A stretch of 64,000 nucleotides of DNA from Vibrio panuliri (GTDB taxonomy: Bacteria; Pseudomonadota; Gammaproteobacteria; Enterobacterales; Vibrionaceae), in NCBI RefSeq assembly GCF_009938205.1, contig NZ_AP019654.1, positions 62,001 through 126,000 of the forward strand, in the 5' to 3' direction. The notes under the pieces were generated by a model. That model made no database searches, had not been told where the DNA came from, and was given only the letters and a program-made list of their open reading frames with translations. Each line of letters opens with the position of its first letter. Within the stretch, counting starts at the first letter, position 1. The translations under genes were made by a program, and so were the position numbers. Below, piece after piece: positions 29,230-39,038 of this stretch.

Positions 29230-30461
29230 TGGCGGCGTTTGAATACAAAGCCCTCAATGCGCAAGGCAAATCTCAAAAAGGTGTGCTTGAGGGGGATAAT
29301 GCCCGACAGGTACGCAGCCGACTCAAAGAGCAAGGCTTAGTACCGATTGATGTCGTGCCGACGCGAGCAAAAAGTAGTAAAGAAAACGTGTCATCAGCTC
29401 AGGCGGCGATGACGTTTAAACGTGGTTTAAGCACACCTGATTTAGCTCTGATCACGCGCCAACTCTCCACGTTAGTCCAATCAGGCATGCCACTTGAAGA
29501 GTGTTTACGGGCGGTTTCAGAGCAATCAGAGAAAGCACGAATTCGCACTATGCTATTAGCGGTTCGGGCGAAAGTCGTTGAAGGGCATACGCTAGCAGAT
29601 GGCCTGGCAGATTACCCTCATATCTTTGATGAGCTTTTTCGCTCAATGGTTGCGGCGGGTGAAAAATCCGGTCACTTAGACAATGTATTAGAGCGCTTGG
29701 CGGACTATGCAGAGAATCGACAAAAGATGCGTAGCAAACTTCAGCAAGCTCTGATCTACCCCGTGGTGCTGGTGGTGTTTGCGATCAGTATTGTGGCATT
29801 TTTGCTCGCTTCGGTGGTGCCTAAAATTGTTGGCCAGTTTGTGCAAATGGGACAGGCTTTGCCTTTTTCTACTCAGGTATTGATTGCTGCCAGCGAGTTC
29901 GTGCAAAACTGGTGGATGCATATTGCGCTGGGCATTATTGCGTTTACCTACCTGTGTCGTTTTGCCCTGACTAAAGCGAGTGTTCGTTTGAGTTGGGATC
30001 GTAAAGTGATTGGTATGCCAGTGATTGGTAAAATCGCACGGGGGCTAAATACGGCTCGTTTTGCTCGCACATTGTCGATTTGTACATCGAGTGCGATTCC
30101 CATTCTGGAAGGGATGCGGGTAGCGATTGACGTGATGTCGAATCAGTATGTCAAACAGCAGGTGCTGCACGCCGCCGATCGTGTGCGTGAAGGGGCGAGC
30201 TTGCGTAAATCACTTGAGCAAACCAAATTGTTTCCGCCAATGATGCTGCATATGATTGCTTCTGGAGAACAGAGTGGTGAACTGGAAGGGATGCTAACGC
30301 GTGCCGCCGATAACCAAGATGCCAACTTCGAATCCATGGTGAATATTTCACTCGGGATTTTTACCCCGATTGTGATCGCCCTGATGGCTGGTTTGGTGTT
30401 GTTTATCGTGATGGCGACCATGATGCCTATTTTGGAAATGAATAATTTAATGAGTGGTTAA
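29229..30461 (+). CDS. gspF: Type II secretion platform protein GspF
   Basis: A 410-residue inner-membrane protein with duplicated T2SSF domains (about 70-195 and 275-395) and three membrane helices, near 170-195, 225-245 and 375-400. The motif RQLSTLVQSGMPLEECL and its repeat RTLSICTSSAIPILEGM mark the two halves. It works with GspE and GspL to extract pseudopilins. ATG overlaps the gspE stop. Confidence 0.96.
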   Translation: MAAFEYKALNAQGKSQKGVLEGDNARQVRSRLKEQGLVPIDVVPTRAKSSKENVSSAQAAMTFKRGLSTPDLALITRQLSTLVQSGMPLEECLRAVSEQSEKARIRTMLLAVRAKVVEGHTLADGLADYPHIFDELFRSMVAAGEKSGHLDNVLERLADYAENRQKMRSKLQQALIYPVVLVVFAISIVAFLLASVVPKIVGQFVQMGQALPFSTQVLIAASEFVQNWWMHIALGIIAFTYLCRFALTKASVRLSWDRKVIGMPVIGKIARGLNTARFARTLSICTSSAIPILEGMRVAIDVMSNQYVKQQVLHAADRVREGASLRKSLEQTKLFPPMMLHMIASGEQSGELEGMLTRAADNQDANFESMVNISLGIFTPIVIALMAGLVLFIVMATMMPILEMNNLMSG

Positions 30462-30495
30462 TCCACTCAGCGCCGTTGTGTTATTGGAGAATAGA

Positions 30496-30942
30496 ATGAA
30501 ACACCAACGCAATAAAAAGCAGTCTGGCTTTACCTTGTTAGAACTGATGGTTGTGGTTGTTATCCTTGCGATATTAGCAAGTGTGGTTGCGCCCAACTTG
30601 CTGGGTAGTAAAGACACGGCTTCACAGAAAAAAGCCGCCATTGATATTAAGAGCCTAGAGACAGCTTTAGATACCTATCGTTTGAATCACAACGTCTATC
30701 CAACGACAGACCAAGGGCTAGAAGCATTGGTTACTGAACCAAGTAACCCAACACCGAAGAACTACCCGAAAGAGGGGTATATTAAGCGTCTACCGCAAGA
30801 CCCTTGGGGTAACGACTATCAGTACTTGAGCCCTGGCGATAAAGGGACGATCGATATTTTTTCACTTGGTGCCGATGGGCAAGAAGGTGGTGAAGATATC
30901 AATGCCGATATTGGTAACTGGAATCTCGAAGACTTCCTTTAA
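30496..30942 (+). CDS. gspG: Major pseudopilin GspG
   Basis: A 148-residue prepilin-like protein, the main pseudopilus subunit. The leader ends KKQSG, cleaved before FTLLELMVV by the prepilin peptidase, and Glu+5 is present. The C-terminal part carries the calcium-binding loop region (DPWGNDYQYLSPG, DIFSLGADGQEGG). The ATG at 30496 follows TTGGAGA; the longer frame from 30454 is rejected. A perfect hairpin follows the gene. Confidence 0.97.
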   Translation: MKHQRNKKQSGFTLLELMVVVVILAILASVVAPNLLGSKDTASQKKAAIDIKSLETALDTYRLNHNVYPTTDQGLEALVTEPSNPTPKNYPKEGYIKRLPQDPWGNDYQYLSPGDKGTIDIFSLGADGQEGGEDINADIGNWNLEDFL

Positions 30943-30957
30943 TATTTTGACAATCTT

Positions 30958-30977
30958 GTGGCGACCTTGGTCGCCAC
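30958..30977 (+). terminator. Intra-operon hairpin after gspG (attenuator-like)
   Basis: The perfect palindrome GTGGCGACCTTGGTCGCCAC lies 16 bases after the gspG stop and is followed only by TTCTAGCTT, so termination would be partial. It lies where abundance must drop from the major pseudopilin to minor ones, and it could also protect the upstream mRNA. Confidence 0.6.
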
Positions 30978-30999
30978 TTCTAGCTTAACGTAGTGTGTG

Positions 31000-31584
31000 A
31001 TGCCAAAGAATCAAGGTTTTACCTTAATAGAAGTGTTGCTGGTGGTTGCCTTACTGGCAATAACAGTGACCTCGGTTGTGTTGAGCTTACCGAATAACGA
31101 GCGAGATGAGGCAAAGCATCAAGCGAATGCATTGTGGCATCGTTTGCAGTTGCTCAACGAAGAAGCACTGCTGAGCGGACGCGATTTTGGTTTACGTGTT
31201 GAGCAAGAAAAAGGGATTTATTATTTACAACAACGCGAGGCAGATGGTTGGCAACCGCTCGAACTCGACCGGATTCCTGACCACACGCAACTGGCAGAAG
31301 GTGTCAAGTTAGCGCTCAGTTTGGGCGGTTCGATTTGGCAAGATCGCGAACGTTTATTTAACTCTGATTCGCTGTTCGATCAAACCATGTTTGCTGAATT
31401 TGAGCAGCAGAAACGACTGCCTCCACCGCAGGTGTTTTTTCTATCAAGTGGTGAAGTCACGCCATTCTCTATTGCTATTTATCCTCAAGATACACAGCTT
31501 GAGCAGTCTGCTTGGCAGGTAGTGGCAAAAGAAAATGGGCAAATTATTCTGCTCGCGCCGGGAGAGCAAGATGAAGCGCAATAA
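31000..31584 (+). CDS. gspH: Minor pseudopilin GspH
   Basis: A 194-residue type IV pilin-like protein. The short leader MPKNQG is cleaved before FTLIEVLLVVALL and Glu+5 is present. GspH connects the GspI-J-K tip to the GspG shaft. The first codons are GTG-ATG; I take the ATG at 31000. No strong ribosome binding site is visible, which fits low expression. It overlaps gspI by 14 bases. Confidence 0.92.
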   Translation: MPKNQGFTLIEVLLVVALLAITVTSVVLSLPNNERDEAKHQANALWHRLQLLNEEALLSGRDFGLRVEQEKGIYYLQQREADGWQPLELDRIPDHTQLAEGVKLALSLGGSIWQDRERLFNSDSLFDQTMFAEFEQQKRLPPPQVFFLSSGEVTPFSIAIYPQDTQLEQSAWQVVAKENGQIILLAPGEQDEAQ

Positions 31585-31927
31585 TCGAGGATTAACGCTG
31601 CTGGAAGTGCTGGTTGCATTGGCGATTTTTGCGCTGTCTGCGATGGCGCTAATTCGCTCGGTAGGGCAACACATCAATACGTTAAGTTTAATGGAAGACA
31701 AAACGTTTGCAGCAATGGTTGCCGATAATCAAATCGCATTAGTCATGCTCAACCCTAAAGGGTTAAGTAAACGGTCGGGCAAAGAGCAATTGGCGCAACG
31801 TGATTGGTATTGGACCATCACCCCAGTCTCTACCCAGCAAGGCTTGATTCGTGCGTTTGATGTAGAGGTGGCTCGTGAAGCAAAAGGTGAAGCGATTGTC
31901 TCGGTGAGAAGTTATGTACCGAACTAA
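31571..31927 (+). CDS. gspI: Minor pseudopilin GspI
   Basis: A 118-residue pilin-like protein with leader MKRNNRG before LTLLEVLVALAIF. Residue +1 is Leu rather than Phe, and Glu+5 is kept. It nucleates the tip complex with GspJ and GspK. The ATG at 31571 follows GGGAGAG and lies inside gspH; the longer frame from 31535 is rejected. It overlaps gspJ by 14 bases. Confidence 0.93.
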   Translation: MKRNNRGLTLLEVLVALAIFALSAMALIRSVGQHINTLSLMEDKTFAAMVADNQIALVMLNPKGLSKRSGKEQLAQRDWYWTITPVSTQQGLIRAFDVEVAREAKGEAIVSVRSYVPN

Positions 31928-32594
31928 TCCTATATTTCCATCAGCCCAGCGATTGGCTCGCGTGAAATCGCGTTGGTCTGGATTTACATTAATTGAAGTG
32001 CTGATTGCGATGGCGATTTTTGCCTTTCTGGCGATTGGGGCGCAGCAGGTACTGAGCCAAGTGTATCGCAGTAATGATATCTCTCAGCAACGCAGTGATC
32101 GAATGAAAACCTTGCAACGCGCTTTGGTTTTTATGGATAACGATTTCCGCCAAATCGCTTTACGTCACATGCGCACTAATGGTGAAGAACCCAGTAGAAA
32201 ACTGATTGCTTGGGGGGAGTACCTGCTCGATTCTGAACAAAATGGGGTGATGTTTGCTCGTAGTGGTTGGCATAATCCCGCCGCTCAGTTTCCTCGAGGA
32301 GAGGTGACCAAGGTGGGTTATCGAATTAGGGCAGGTGTGTTGGAGCGAGTTTGGTGGCATTACGTTGATACACCGACGGGGCAGCAAGGGGCCGTTATGC
32401 CGCTTATTGATCAAGTTGAGCGGTTTGAGATGCGTTTTTATGATGGTCAGCAATGGCGTAACGTATGGGATAAAAACGACACCTTGCCGCAAGCTGTTGA
32501 AGTGGCGTTGACCTTGCAGGATTACGGGAAAATTAGACGTATCTATCTGACCGGCGGTGGACAAATTAGTCTGGAGAGCAGTGATGAGAGCTAA
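31914..32594 (+). CDS. gspJ: Minor pseudopilin GspJ
   Basis: A 226-residue pilin-like protein of the pseudopilus tip. A rather long leader of about 22 residues ends SRWSG before [13 protein letters not shown], with Glu+5 present. The globular part contains the conserved [17 protein letters not shown] region. It overlaps gspI upstream and gspK downstream (11 bases). Confidence 0.94.
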   Translation: MYRTNPIFPSAQRLARVKSRWSGFTLIEVLIAMAIFAFLAIGAQQVLSQVYRSNDISQQRSDRMKTLQRALVFMDNDFRQIALRHMRTNGEEPSRKLIAWGEYLLDSEQNGVMFARSGWHNPAAQFPRGEVTKVGYRIRAGVLERVWWHYVDTPTGQQGAVMPLIDQVERFEMRFYDGQQWRNVWDKNDTLPQAVEVALTLQDYGKIRRIYLTGGGQISLESSDES

Positions 32595-33597
32595 ACAAGG
32601 TGGCGTTGCCTTGCTGGTTGTACTGCTAATTCTAGCAATGATGACGGCGGTTGCCGCAACCATGTCTGAGCGACTCTTTGGGCAGTTTAAGCGTTCGATG
32701 AATCAAGTTAATTATCAGCAGGCTTACTGGTATGCCATTGGGGCAGAAGCTTTGGCGGTTGAGGGTATTAAACAAAGTTATAAAGATAGTGACACGGTGA
32801 ACCTGTCTCAGCCTTGGGCCATTGCTGAGCAAAATTTTCCGCTGGATTATGGCACGTTGAAAGGCAAGCTCATTGATCGTCAGGCATGCTTTAACCTCAA
32901 TGCGTTGGTGGATACTAAGCCGCTAGGTGACTCACAGTCAGCGCCTTACTTAGTGACTGTGTTGCAAGATTTATTGACTGAGATCGATGTGGATAGTTAT
33001 GTGGCTGAAATTGTGGCTCACTCCACGTGGGAATTTGTGGATAGCAACAGTGTGGTGAACTCTGTTACAGGTGTGGAAGACAGTACCTATGAGGCGATGT
33101 CTCCAGATTATATGACCGCAAACAGCGTATTAGCCGATGAAAGCGAGTTACGAGCGATTAATCAGGTATCGGGTGAAGTGATGCATAAAATACGTCCATA
33201 TGTGTGCGCGATACCGACCTCTGAATTTCGTCTTAATGTGAATACATTGAAACCTGAACAGTCGGCACTTTTGGTGGCAATGTTTGCTAAGCAACTGAGT
33301 GAAAGTGACGCTAAAGGCGTGCTAGAAAACCGTCCATTTGATGGTTGGAGTAGTACCGATGAGTTTTTGTCTGAGTCGCCAATCGCCGCGTTGAGCGATG
33401 CGGTAAAAAATCAGGCGAAAGGCTATCTAACAGTCGATAGTCGTTATTTTGAATTGGATGCACAAGTAGTCGTTGAGCAATCGCGTGTGCGAGTACGCAG
33501 CTTACTATTTAGTGCCAATCGAGAAACTGCAACGGTGATAAGCCGTCGCTTTGGAGGAATCGGTGAGCGAGTACCTAATCGTTCGACTGAGCAATAA
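32584..33597 (+). CDS. gspK: Minor pseudopilin GspK
   Basis: A 337-residue atypical pseudopilin that caps the tip. Leader MRAKQGG is followed by [13 protein letters not shown]; like other GspK proteins it lacks Glu+5. The large alpha-helical insert domain (about 90-290) includes CFNLNALVD and FRLNVNTL. The ATG at 32584 follows GGAGAGCAG. It overlaps gspL by about 35 bases. Confidence 0.95.
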   Translation: MRAKQGGVALLVVLLILAMMTAVAATMSERLFGQFKRSMNQVNYQQAYWYAIGAEALAVEGIKQSYKDSDTVNLSQPWAIAEQNFPLDYGTLKGKLIDRQACFNLNALVDTKPLGDSQSAPYLVTVLQDLLTEIDVDSYVAEIVAHSTWEFVDSNSVVNSVTGVEDSTYEAMSPDYMTANSVLADESELRAINQVSGEVMHKIRPYVCAIPTSEFRLNVNTLKPEQSALLVAMFAKQLSESDAKGVLENRPFDGWSSTDEFLSESPIAALSDAVKNQAKGYLTVDSRYFELDAQVVVEQSRVRVRSLLFSANRETATVISRRFGGIGERVPNRSTEQ

Positions 33598-34771
33598 TCA
33601 GCAAGCCAGTAAGCCTTGGCTTGTGTGGTCAGAGAGCCAGCAAGAAGTTATCGCCAGTGGTGAACTGAGTGCGGCTCAAGCACTGACCGAAATAGAAAAT
33701 TACGCCCAGCAGCGCCCGACCATCGTGTTGCTCAATAGCGCTGATGTGTTGTTAAAACAAGTCACTATCCCTGCCGGTGGTGCAAGACAGTTCAGCCATA
33801 TGCTGCCATATCTGATTGAAGATGATGTCGCACAGGATGTGGATGAACTGCATATTTCGATTTTAGCCAAACACGCTGATCACGCATTTGTTGCTGCGGT
33901 CGACAAAGCATGGCTAGCGGAGCAGTTGTCGATCCTGAGTGATGCAGGCTTTATCGTGACCAAAGTGATGCCAGATGCATTGGCATTACCAGATATAGAG
34001 GGCATCAGCGCGGCTGAACTGGCGGGACAATGGTTACTAAAACGAGCACCGTTTCAGGCTATCTCAGTTGAAAGCGCTTGGTTGGGCTTGGTTGCACAAT
34101 CGGATTGGGCCAAAACGGATCAGCAGTGGCTTAGCTTGCAAGCTTACACTCCACTACCTGAGCTTGAACTAGCGCAAGATCAGCACTGGTCACAGGCGGA
34201 ACCTCAATTAGTGATGCAGTTGCTTGCGACACAAGCAATCAAGAGTAAAGTCAACTTACTGACCGGCAGTTTTAAACCTAAGTCCTCTTTGGTTAAATAC
34301 CTTAAAGTGTGGCGTAAAGCCGCGATTGCAGCTGGTGTGCTATTGGCTGTGCTGCTGGCACAGAACCTGATTCATTCTTCGCAAGCTCAGCGTCAAGCTG
34401 ACCTTTATCGTGCCGAGAGTGAACGTATTTTCCGCACCGTGTTGGCAAAGAGTAGAATTCCAACCACCAGTTACTTAAAACGTGAATTAGACAGTGAAGT
34501 GAAGCGTCTATCCGGTGGTGACTCTCAAGCATCTATTTTGCAATGGATGGTGAAACTACCTAATGCCTTGAAGAGCATGCCCAACTTTGAAATGACAGGA
34601 TTGACCTTTGATAGCAACCGTGAAGAGATTAAGCTTCAAGCTCGCAGCAATGACTTTCAAGCCTTTGAACAAGCTCGCACCCAACTGGAGCAAGTATTTG
34701 TGGTTGAGCAAGGTCAATTGAGTAAATCGGGTGATTTCGTCGTTGGTAGTTTTGTTTTGAAGCAGCAGTGA
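33563..34771 (+). CDS. gspL: Type II secretion protein GspL
   Basis: A 402-residue bitopic protein that recruits GspE to the membrane. The cytoplasmic actin-like domain (about 1-235) carries [22 protein letters not shown] and [13 protein letters not shown] segments. A transmembrane helix follows at about 255-272 and a periplasmic ferredoxin-like domain at the end ([19 protein letters not shown] region). It aligns well with Vibrio cholerae EpsL. The GTG at 33563 follows GGAGGA and gives the SEYLIVRL start expected from EpsL. Confidence 0.96.
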   Translation: MSEYLIVRLSNNQQASKPWLVWSESQQEVIASGELSAAQALTEIENYAQQRPTIVLLNSADVLLKQVTIPAGGARQFSHMLPYLIEDDVAQDVDELHISILAKHADHAFVAAVDKAWLAEQLSILSDAGFIVTKVMPDALALPDIEGISAAELAGQWLLKRAPFQAISVESAWLGLVAQSDWAKTDQQWLSLQAYTPLPELELAQDQHWSQAEPQLVMQLLATQAIKSKVNLLTGSFKPKSSLVKYLKVWRKAAIAAGVLLAVLLAQNLIHSSQAQRQADLYRAESERIFRTVLAKSRIPTTSYLKRELDSEVKRLSGGDSQASILQWMVKLPNALKSMPNFEMTGLTFDSNREEIKLQARSNDFQAFEQARTQLEQVFVVEQGQLSKSGDFVVGSFVLKQQ

Positions 34772-34781
34772 GGAGACGCAG

Positions 34782-35273
34782 ATGAAAAATTTATTAAGCT
34801 CGCTGCAAGTTTGGTGGTATCGCATTACACCACGAGAGCAACGTTTAGTCCTCGTCGGGAGTGTTGTTCTTGGTTTTGGGTTGCTCTATTGGGGAATTTA
34901 TCAACCCGTTGCTCAGCGCGCAGAGCAAGCCCAATTGGCGCTCAATAGTGAAAAACAACTATTAAGTTGGGTGCAAGATAAAGCTGATCAAATTATCGAG
35001 CTGCGTGGTAGTGGTGCTAAAGCGATTTCACCGTTGCCTTTGAATCAAGCCATCCCATCTTCAGCGCGTCGCTTCAATGTTGAAATGGTACGAGTGCAAC
35101 CACGTGGCAATGAAATGCAAGTGTGGGTTCAGCCTCTACCATTCAATCAACTTGTAAGCTGGATTGAGTATATGCAAACACATCATGGGATTGAGGTACT
35201 GTTTCTAGATATTGATAAAAGTAACCGAGCCGGTGTGGTTGAGGTTAAACGTCTGCAATTACGCAAAGGATAG
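34782..35273 (+). CDS. gspM: Type II secretion protein GspM
   Basis: A 163-residue inner-membrane protein. A cytoplasmic stub with REQRLVLVGS precedes a transmembrane helix (about 22-42), then a periplasmic ferredoxin-like domain ends in EVKRLQLRKG. It stabilises GspL. The start follows GAGGAGACGCAG. It is followed closely by gspN. Confidence 0.95.
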   Translation: MKNLLSSLQVWWYRITPREQRLVLVGSVVLGFGLLYWGIYQPVAQRAEQAQLALNSEKQLLSWVQDKADQIIELRGSGAKAISPLPLNQAIPSSARRFNVEMVRVQPRGNEMQVWVQPLPFNQLVSWIEYMQTHHGIEVLFLDIDKSNRAGVVEVKRLQLRKG

Positions 35274-35277
35274 CCGA

Positions 35278-36039
35278 GTGAAATCACGACTGTTATTGAT
35301 ATCGATTGTGCTTATAACATTTTTAGTTAGTGCCGTTGTTCATCTGCCTATTCAAGCATTGCTGGCTTATGCTCCGCTGCCTGCACAGCTGCGGATTTCA
35401 GGAGCCAGTGGCTCTCTATGGCAAGGTCAAGTCCAGCAGGTGCAGTGGCAGCGCTACAACCTTGGTCAAGTCTCATGGCAGTTACAACCGAGCAAACTCT
35501 TGGCGGGTAAGGTACAAGCGAACGTGCGTTTGGGACAAGGGAATCCTTGGAAGCTGAGAGCGCGTGGTGTAGTTGGGTATGGTTTACAAGGCGCTTATGC
35601 TGAAAACGTTATTGCGTCGCTTCCTGCAACAGAAGCGCTTAAGTTTTCGCCGCCATTGCCAGTGCCTTTGACATTAACAGGGCAATTGGAGTTGAGCCTG
35701 CAATCTTGGCAGTATGCAGCACCTTATTGTCGTTCCGGTCATGGTCAACTGGTTTGGAATACAGATACGGTGACTACTCCGTTGGCAGACTTAAGATTGG
35801 GGCCAGTTGTCGCAGAGTTTTCTTGTCAGGAGAGCATCATTGATGTGACTGGTGAGCAGCAGAGTGAGCAGGTGCAAAGTGCGTTTAGTGCACAACTCAA
35901 TGCAAAGCGCGAGTACACCGCCAGCGCGTGGTTTAGCCCACAGGCAGAGATGCCAGAAGCATTGCGCGAATCGCTTAAGTGGTTACCTCAACCCAATAGT
36001 CAAGGCCGCTACCAGTTTAGCTATCGCGGTCGGATGTAG
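35278..36039 (+). CDS. gspN: Type II secretion protein GspN
   Basis: A 253-residue bitopic protein with an N-terminal transmembrane helix (about 5-24) and a beta-rich periplasmic domain (SGASGSLWQGQVQQVQW, QLELSLQSWQY). GspN is not essential in all systems but is normally present in Vibrio. The GTG at 35278 follows AAAGGA; the frame from 35212 lies in gspM and is rejected. It is the last gene of the operon. The prepilin peptidase gene gspO is not here, as is usual for Vibrio. Confidence 0.92.
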   Translation: MKSRLLLISIVLITFLVSAVVHLPIQALLAYAPLPAQLRISGASGSLWQGQVQQVQWQRYNLGQVSWQLQPSKLLAGKVQANVRLGQGNPWKLRARGVVGYGLQGAYAENVIASLPATEALKFSPPLPVPLTLTGQLELSLQSWQYAAPYCRSGHGQLVWNTDTVTTPLADLRLGPVVAEFSCQESIIDVTGEQQSEQVQSAFSAQLNAKREYTASAWFSPQAEMPEALRESLKWLPQPNSQGRYQFSYRGRM

Positions 36040-36172
36040 CTTTTAATCACGCTTTATTGTTGAGTACATTCTGACAACTGGCGATATTATGGGGATGCTG
36101 CACAGTTTCCTTTTATTGTTTTTTTTATAATTATATGTCTTTGTCGTACAGTCTTTCGAATAGCACACTCCT

Positions 36173-37624
36173 ATGATTACGCTTGCAAATCTGGTCAATT
36201 CCTTTGGCCCATTTTTTGAACTGTTGGATGTCCCAATAGCAATTATCGACACCAACGGTACATACATTTATTACAATGAGGCCAGTGCGCAAATTGACCA
36301 AATCCCAAGGCAAGAAGCAATGGGAGCCAATATTCTTAGTCTTTATAAGGATATGGATGCGGATTCTAGTACGATGATGCAAGCCGTAACGCACGGAGCA
36401 GAATACCGTTCTTGTACTCAAATTTACTACAACAAGTATGGCAATAAGGTTGAGTACGTTCATTCTACTTCGCCGATCTATGATGATGCTGGCAGTATTA
36501 TTGGGGCGATAGAAATTGGCTTAAGCAAGAATATTTCTCAGCGCATGACGAAAGAAGTTAATGCGCTTATCCGCACTCTTTCTCGCCACAATAAAACGGG
36601 CAACTCCTTACCTATTATTCATCGCTCTAAGCAAATGGCGAATTTGGTTAAACAAGCGACTCGCATAGCTGCGCAAGATGTACCGGTGATGATTTACGGG
36701 GCAACTGGCACTGGTAAAGAGTTGTTTGCGCATCTTATTCACGACAATAGTGAACGTCGAGACAAGCCATTTATTGCGGTTAATTGTGCGGCAATTCCCG
36801 AGAATCTCATTGAGAGTATGATGTTTGGTACGGAGAAAGGGGCTTATACCGGCGCTGAGAAAAAGCTCGGCTACATCGAAATGGCAGAAGGCGGCACATT
36901 GTTTTTGGATGAGTTAAACTCTTTAAATATTGATATGCAACCCAAGTTGTTACGCTACTTACAAGATCGTTCATACTGGCGTTTAGGTGGTAGTAAAGAG
37001 CGTAACTCTAACGTTAGGGTGATTGCAGCAGTCAATGAGGCTCCGACACAACTAGTAAGTGAAGGAAGGTTAAGAGAAGACTTGTTTTACCGTCTTTGTG
37101 TTGGCTTTATCACTATTCCCAGTCTCTATGAACGAAAAGAAGATATCGTTTTATTGGCTGAGTATTTTATTGAGAAATACCAACCAAGTCTTAACCATAT
37201 GATTACGGGTATTGCGCCAGAAACGAAGTTACTACTTGAATCGATGGCATGGGACGGAAACGTACGTATGTTGGAAAATACCATCATACGAAGTTTGATT
37301 TTTCAGGATATGCCAGGTTTATTATTGCCTTCAAGCATAAACACCATTGATATATCTTTGCCACGCGAAGAACCTATTAGTGTAGAGTCATCGCCGACGA
37401 TTTCTTTTACTGATGAAGATACTCATTGTTCATCGAATGCTTCCATGAGCAATACACCTGTGAATCTTGATGAAGCGGTTAAATTTTATGAACGCAATAT
37501 TATCGTACGTGCGTTAAACCGTAATCGTGGCTGTCTATCAAAAGCTGCTCGTGAATTGGGTGTACATCGCTCAACGTTGCAGTACAAAGTTGAGCGGCAC
37601 AAAATAGAAACGCTTAATTTCTAA
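36173..37624 (+). CDS. RocR-like sigma-54 activator with PAS sensor
   Basis: A 483-residue transcription activator. An N-terminal PAS domain (about 10-125, DVPIAIIDTNGTYIYYNEA) replaces a receiver, so a small ligand is the likely signal. The AAA+ domain (about 150-380) has Walker A GATGTGKE, the sigma-54 loop as GAYTGA (Tyr for Phe, a tolerated variant) and Walker B GGTLFLDELNSL. A Fis-type helix-turn-helix (AARELGVHRSTLQYKVERH) ends it. Domain order matches RocR of Bacillus arginine/ornithine catabolism. It ends seven bases from the convergent transporter-decarboxylase operon, whose first gene has a good sigma-54 promoter, so it probably activates that operon. The ribosome binding site is weak. 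Confidence 0.88.
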   Translation: MITLANLVNSFGPFFELLDVPIAIIDTNGTYIYYNEASAQIDQIPRQEAMGANILSLYKDMDADSSTMMQAVTHGAEYRSCTQIYYNKYGNKVEYVHSTSPIYDDAGSIIGAIEIGLSKNISQRMTKEVNALIRTLSRHNKTGNSLPIIHRSKQMANLVKQATRIAAQDVPVMIYGATGTGKELFAHLIHDNSERRDKPFIAVNCAAIPENLIESMMFGTEKGAYTGAEKKLGYIEMAEGGTLFLDELNSLNIDMQPKLLRYLQDRSYWRLGGSKERNSNVRVIAAVNEAPTQLVSEGRLREDLFYRLCVGFITIPSLYERKEDIVLLAEYFIEKYQPSLNHMITGIAPETKLLLESMAWDGNVRMLENTIIRSLIFQDMPGLLLPSSINTIDISLPREEPISVESSPTISFTDEDTHCSSNASMSNTPVNLDEAVKFYERNIIVRALNRNRGCLSKAARELGVHRSTLQYKVERHKIETLNF

Positions 37625-37631
37625 TTGTTAC

Positions 37632-39017
37632 TTAGGCGGTGGACTTGTGGGCTTCGTTTTCAACAATTTGGCTAACGTTACTACGCTGCCAAAAGAAGTA
37701 GCAAATCGATAAAAATGCCACTAATACTAATTCGGCCAGTAAAATCATCACGCCGTTCTTGGCAAACCATAATCCCACAATACTGATCGCATTGAGCGCC
37801 ATTGCTAGTAAAGGTAGCCAAGGAAAGCAAGGAGCCCGATAGTACAGCGGGTATTGAGGATAGAGCCCTGCTTGTTTAGCTTTACGAAAACGATAGTGAC
37901 ACAGCGCTATGCAGAACCAAGCCAGGCATCCCACTTGTCCAGTGCTAGCAATCAGGAGCAAATAGAGCTGTTTGGGTGCAATATAGGCGCTTATTAGCGC
38001 CACAGAGGCAATTGCTGCGGTAAATAAGACCGCATAGTAAGGGCTACCGACGCGACTAGTTTGTGAGAAAAGTTGTGGCGCTATTTTGTCTTTGGACATT
38101 GACCAAAGCAAACGTGAACTTGCGTACAGGGCAGAGCTACTTGCGGAAAAGCCACATATCACTATGACAAATTGCATGATTACGTCGGCATTGGCGATAC
38201 CCATTTGAGCGAAAACCCAAACAAATGGACTAATAGCGGCTTGCGCGCCAGGAGGGTAGACAAACACCAGCATCATCGTAGTAAGAATATAGAATAAGAA
38301 GACACGGATAATTAGCATTTTAATGATTTTGTTCATTGAAGCGCCTTTGTCTTCAGCCTCACCCGCTAAGGTGCCAATGATTTCTACTCCCTGAAAGGCA
38401 TAGGTTACAGTAGACATACTGGCGAGGATGCCAATAATGCCATTGGGTAGGCGGCTTCGCTCATCCATGATACTACTTTGCGAAATGGAGTCGACATCAC
38501 CAAAAATGATACACAGACATGCGATTAGAAAGGCGATAATCGTGACGATCTTTAGGGAAGCGAATAAGGTTTCACTTTCACCGTAAGCGTTGACCGTGTA
38601 GAGGTGGACAGAGCATATAAAGAGTAATATCAAACCAATATAAACGGATGTTGATATATTAGGGAAGAGGTTATTCAACGTCATTGAAGTAGCAGTAAGA
38701 TCAGCTGAGATGGTTAACACCCAACTTAACCAATACAGCCAGCCTATCATGTAAGACCAATAAGGCCTTTTAAATAATACACGTATATAGTGCTGAAATG
38801 AGCCGGAATGAGGCATCGCGCTGCTGAGCTCGCCTAAGCTCAGCATGGTAAGCAGCATGATGATTCCTGCTATAGTATATGCGATAGGTGTGCCAAGGCT
38901 TCCTGCAATATCGAGTGGGGAAGAGATACCAACAAATAACCCTGTACCTATGGTGCCACCAATAGAGATCATCATCAGATGGCGCATGTTTAATTTTTTC
39001 CCCAACTCGTCTGCCAT
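37632..39017 (-). CDS. APC-family amino acid permease
   Basis: A 461-residue integral membrane protein with about twelve hydrophobic segments. The N-terminus has the APC signature MMISIGGTIGTGLFVG in TM1 and GELSSAMPHSGSFQHY, which place it in the AAT (amino acid:proton symporter) group with lysine/arginine-type permeases. ALYASSRLLWSMSKD is the conserved loop before TM9. Last gene of a four-gene operon, 21 bases after the racemase-like gene and preceded by AAAGGAGTTG. A role in uptake of a basic amino acid is inferred from context. Confidence 0.88.
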   Translation of the reverse strand: MADELGKKLNMRHLMMISIGGTIGTGLFVGISSPLDIAGSLGTPIAYTIAGIIMLLTMLSLGELSSAMPHSGSFQHYIRVLFKRPYWSYMIGWLYWLSWVLTISADLTATSMTLNNLFPNISTSVYIGLILLFICSVHLYTVNAYGESETLFASLKIVTIIAFLIACLCIIFGDVDSISQSSIMDERSRLPNGIIGILASMSTVTYAFQGVEIIGTLAGEAEDKGASMNKIIKMLIIRVFLFYILTTMMLVFVYPPGAQAAISPFVWVFAQMGIANADVIMQFVIVICGFSASSSALYASSRLLWSMSKDKIAPQLFSQTSRVGSPYYAVLFTAAIASVALISAYIAPKQLYLLLIASTGQVGCLAWFCIALCHYRFRKAKQAGLYPQYPLYYRAPCFPWLPLLAMALNAISIVGLWFAKNGVMILLAELVLVAFLSICYFFWQRSNVSQIVENEAHKSTA

Positions 39018-39038
39018 TACATCAACTCCTTTTGTGAC

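Noticed and set aside
36173..37624. The sigma-54 activator as a regulator of the gsp operon
   Set aside because: It lies downstream of gspN on the same strand but no -24/-12 sequence was found before gspC, whereas one precedes the convergent decarboxylase operon.
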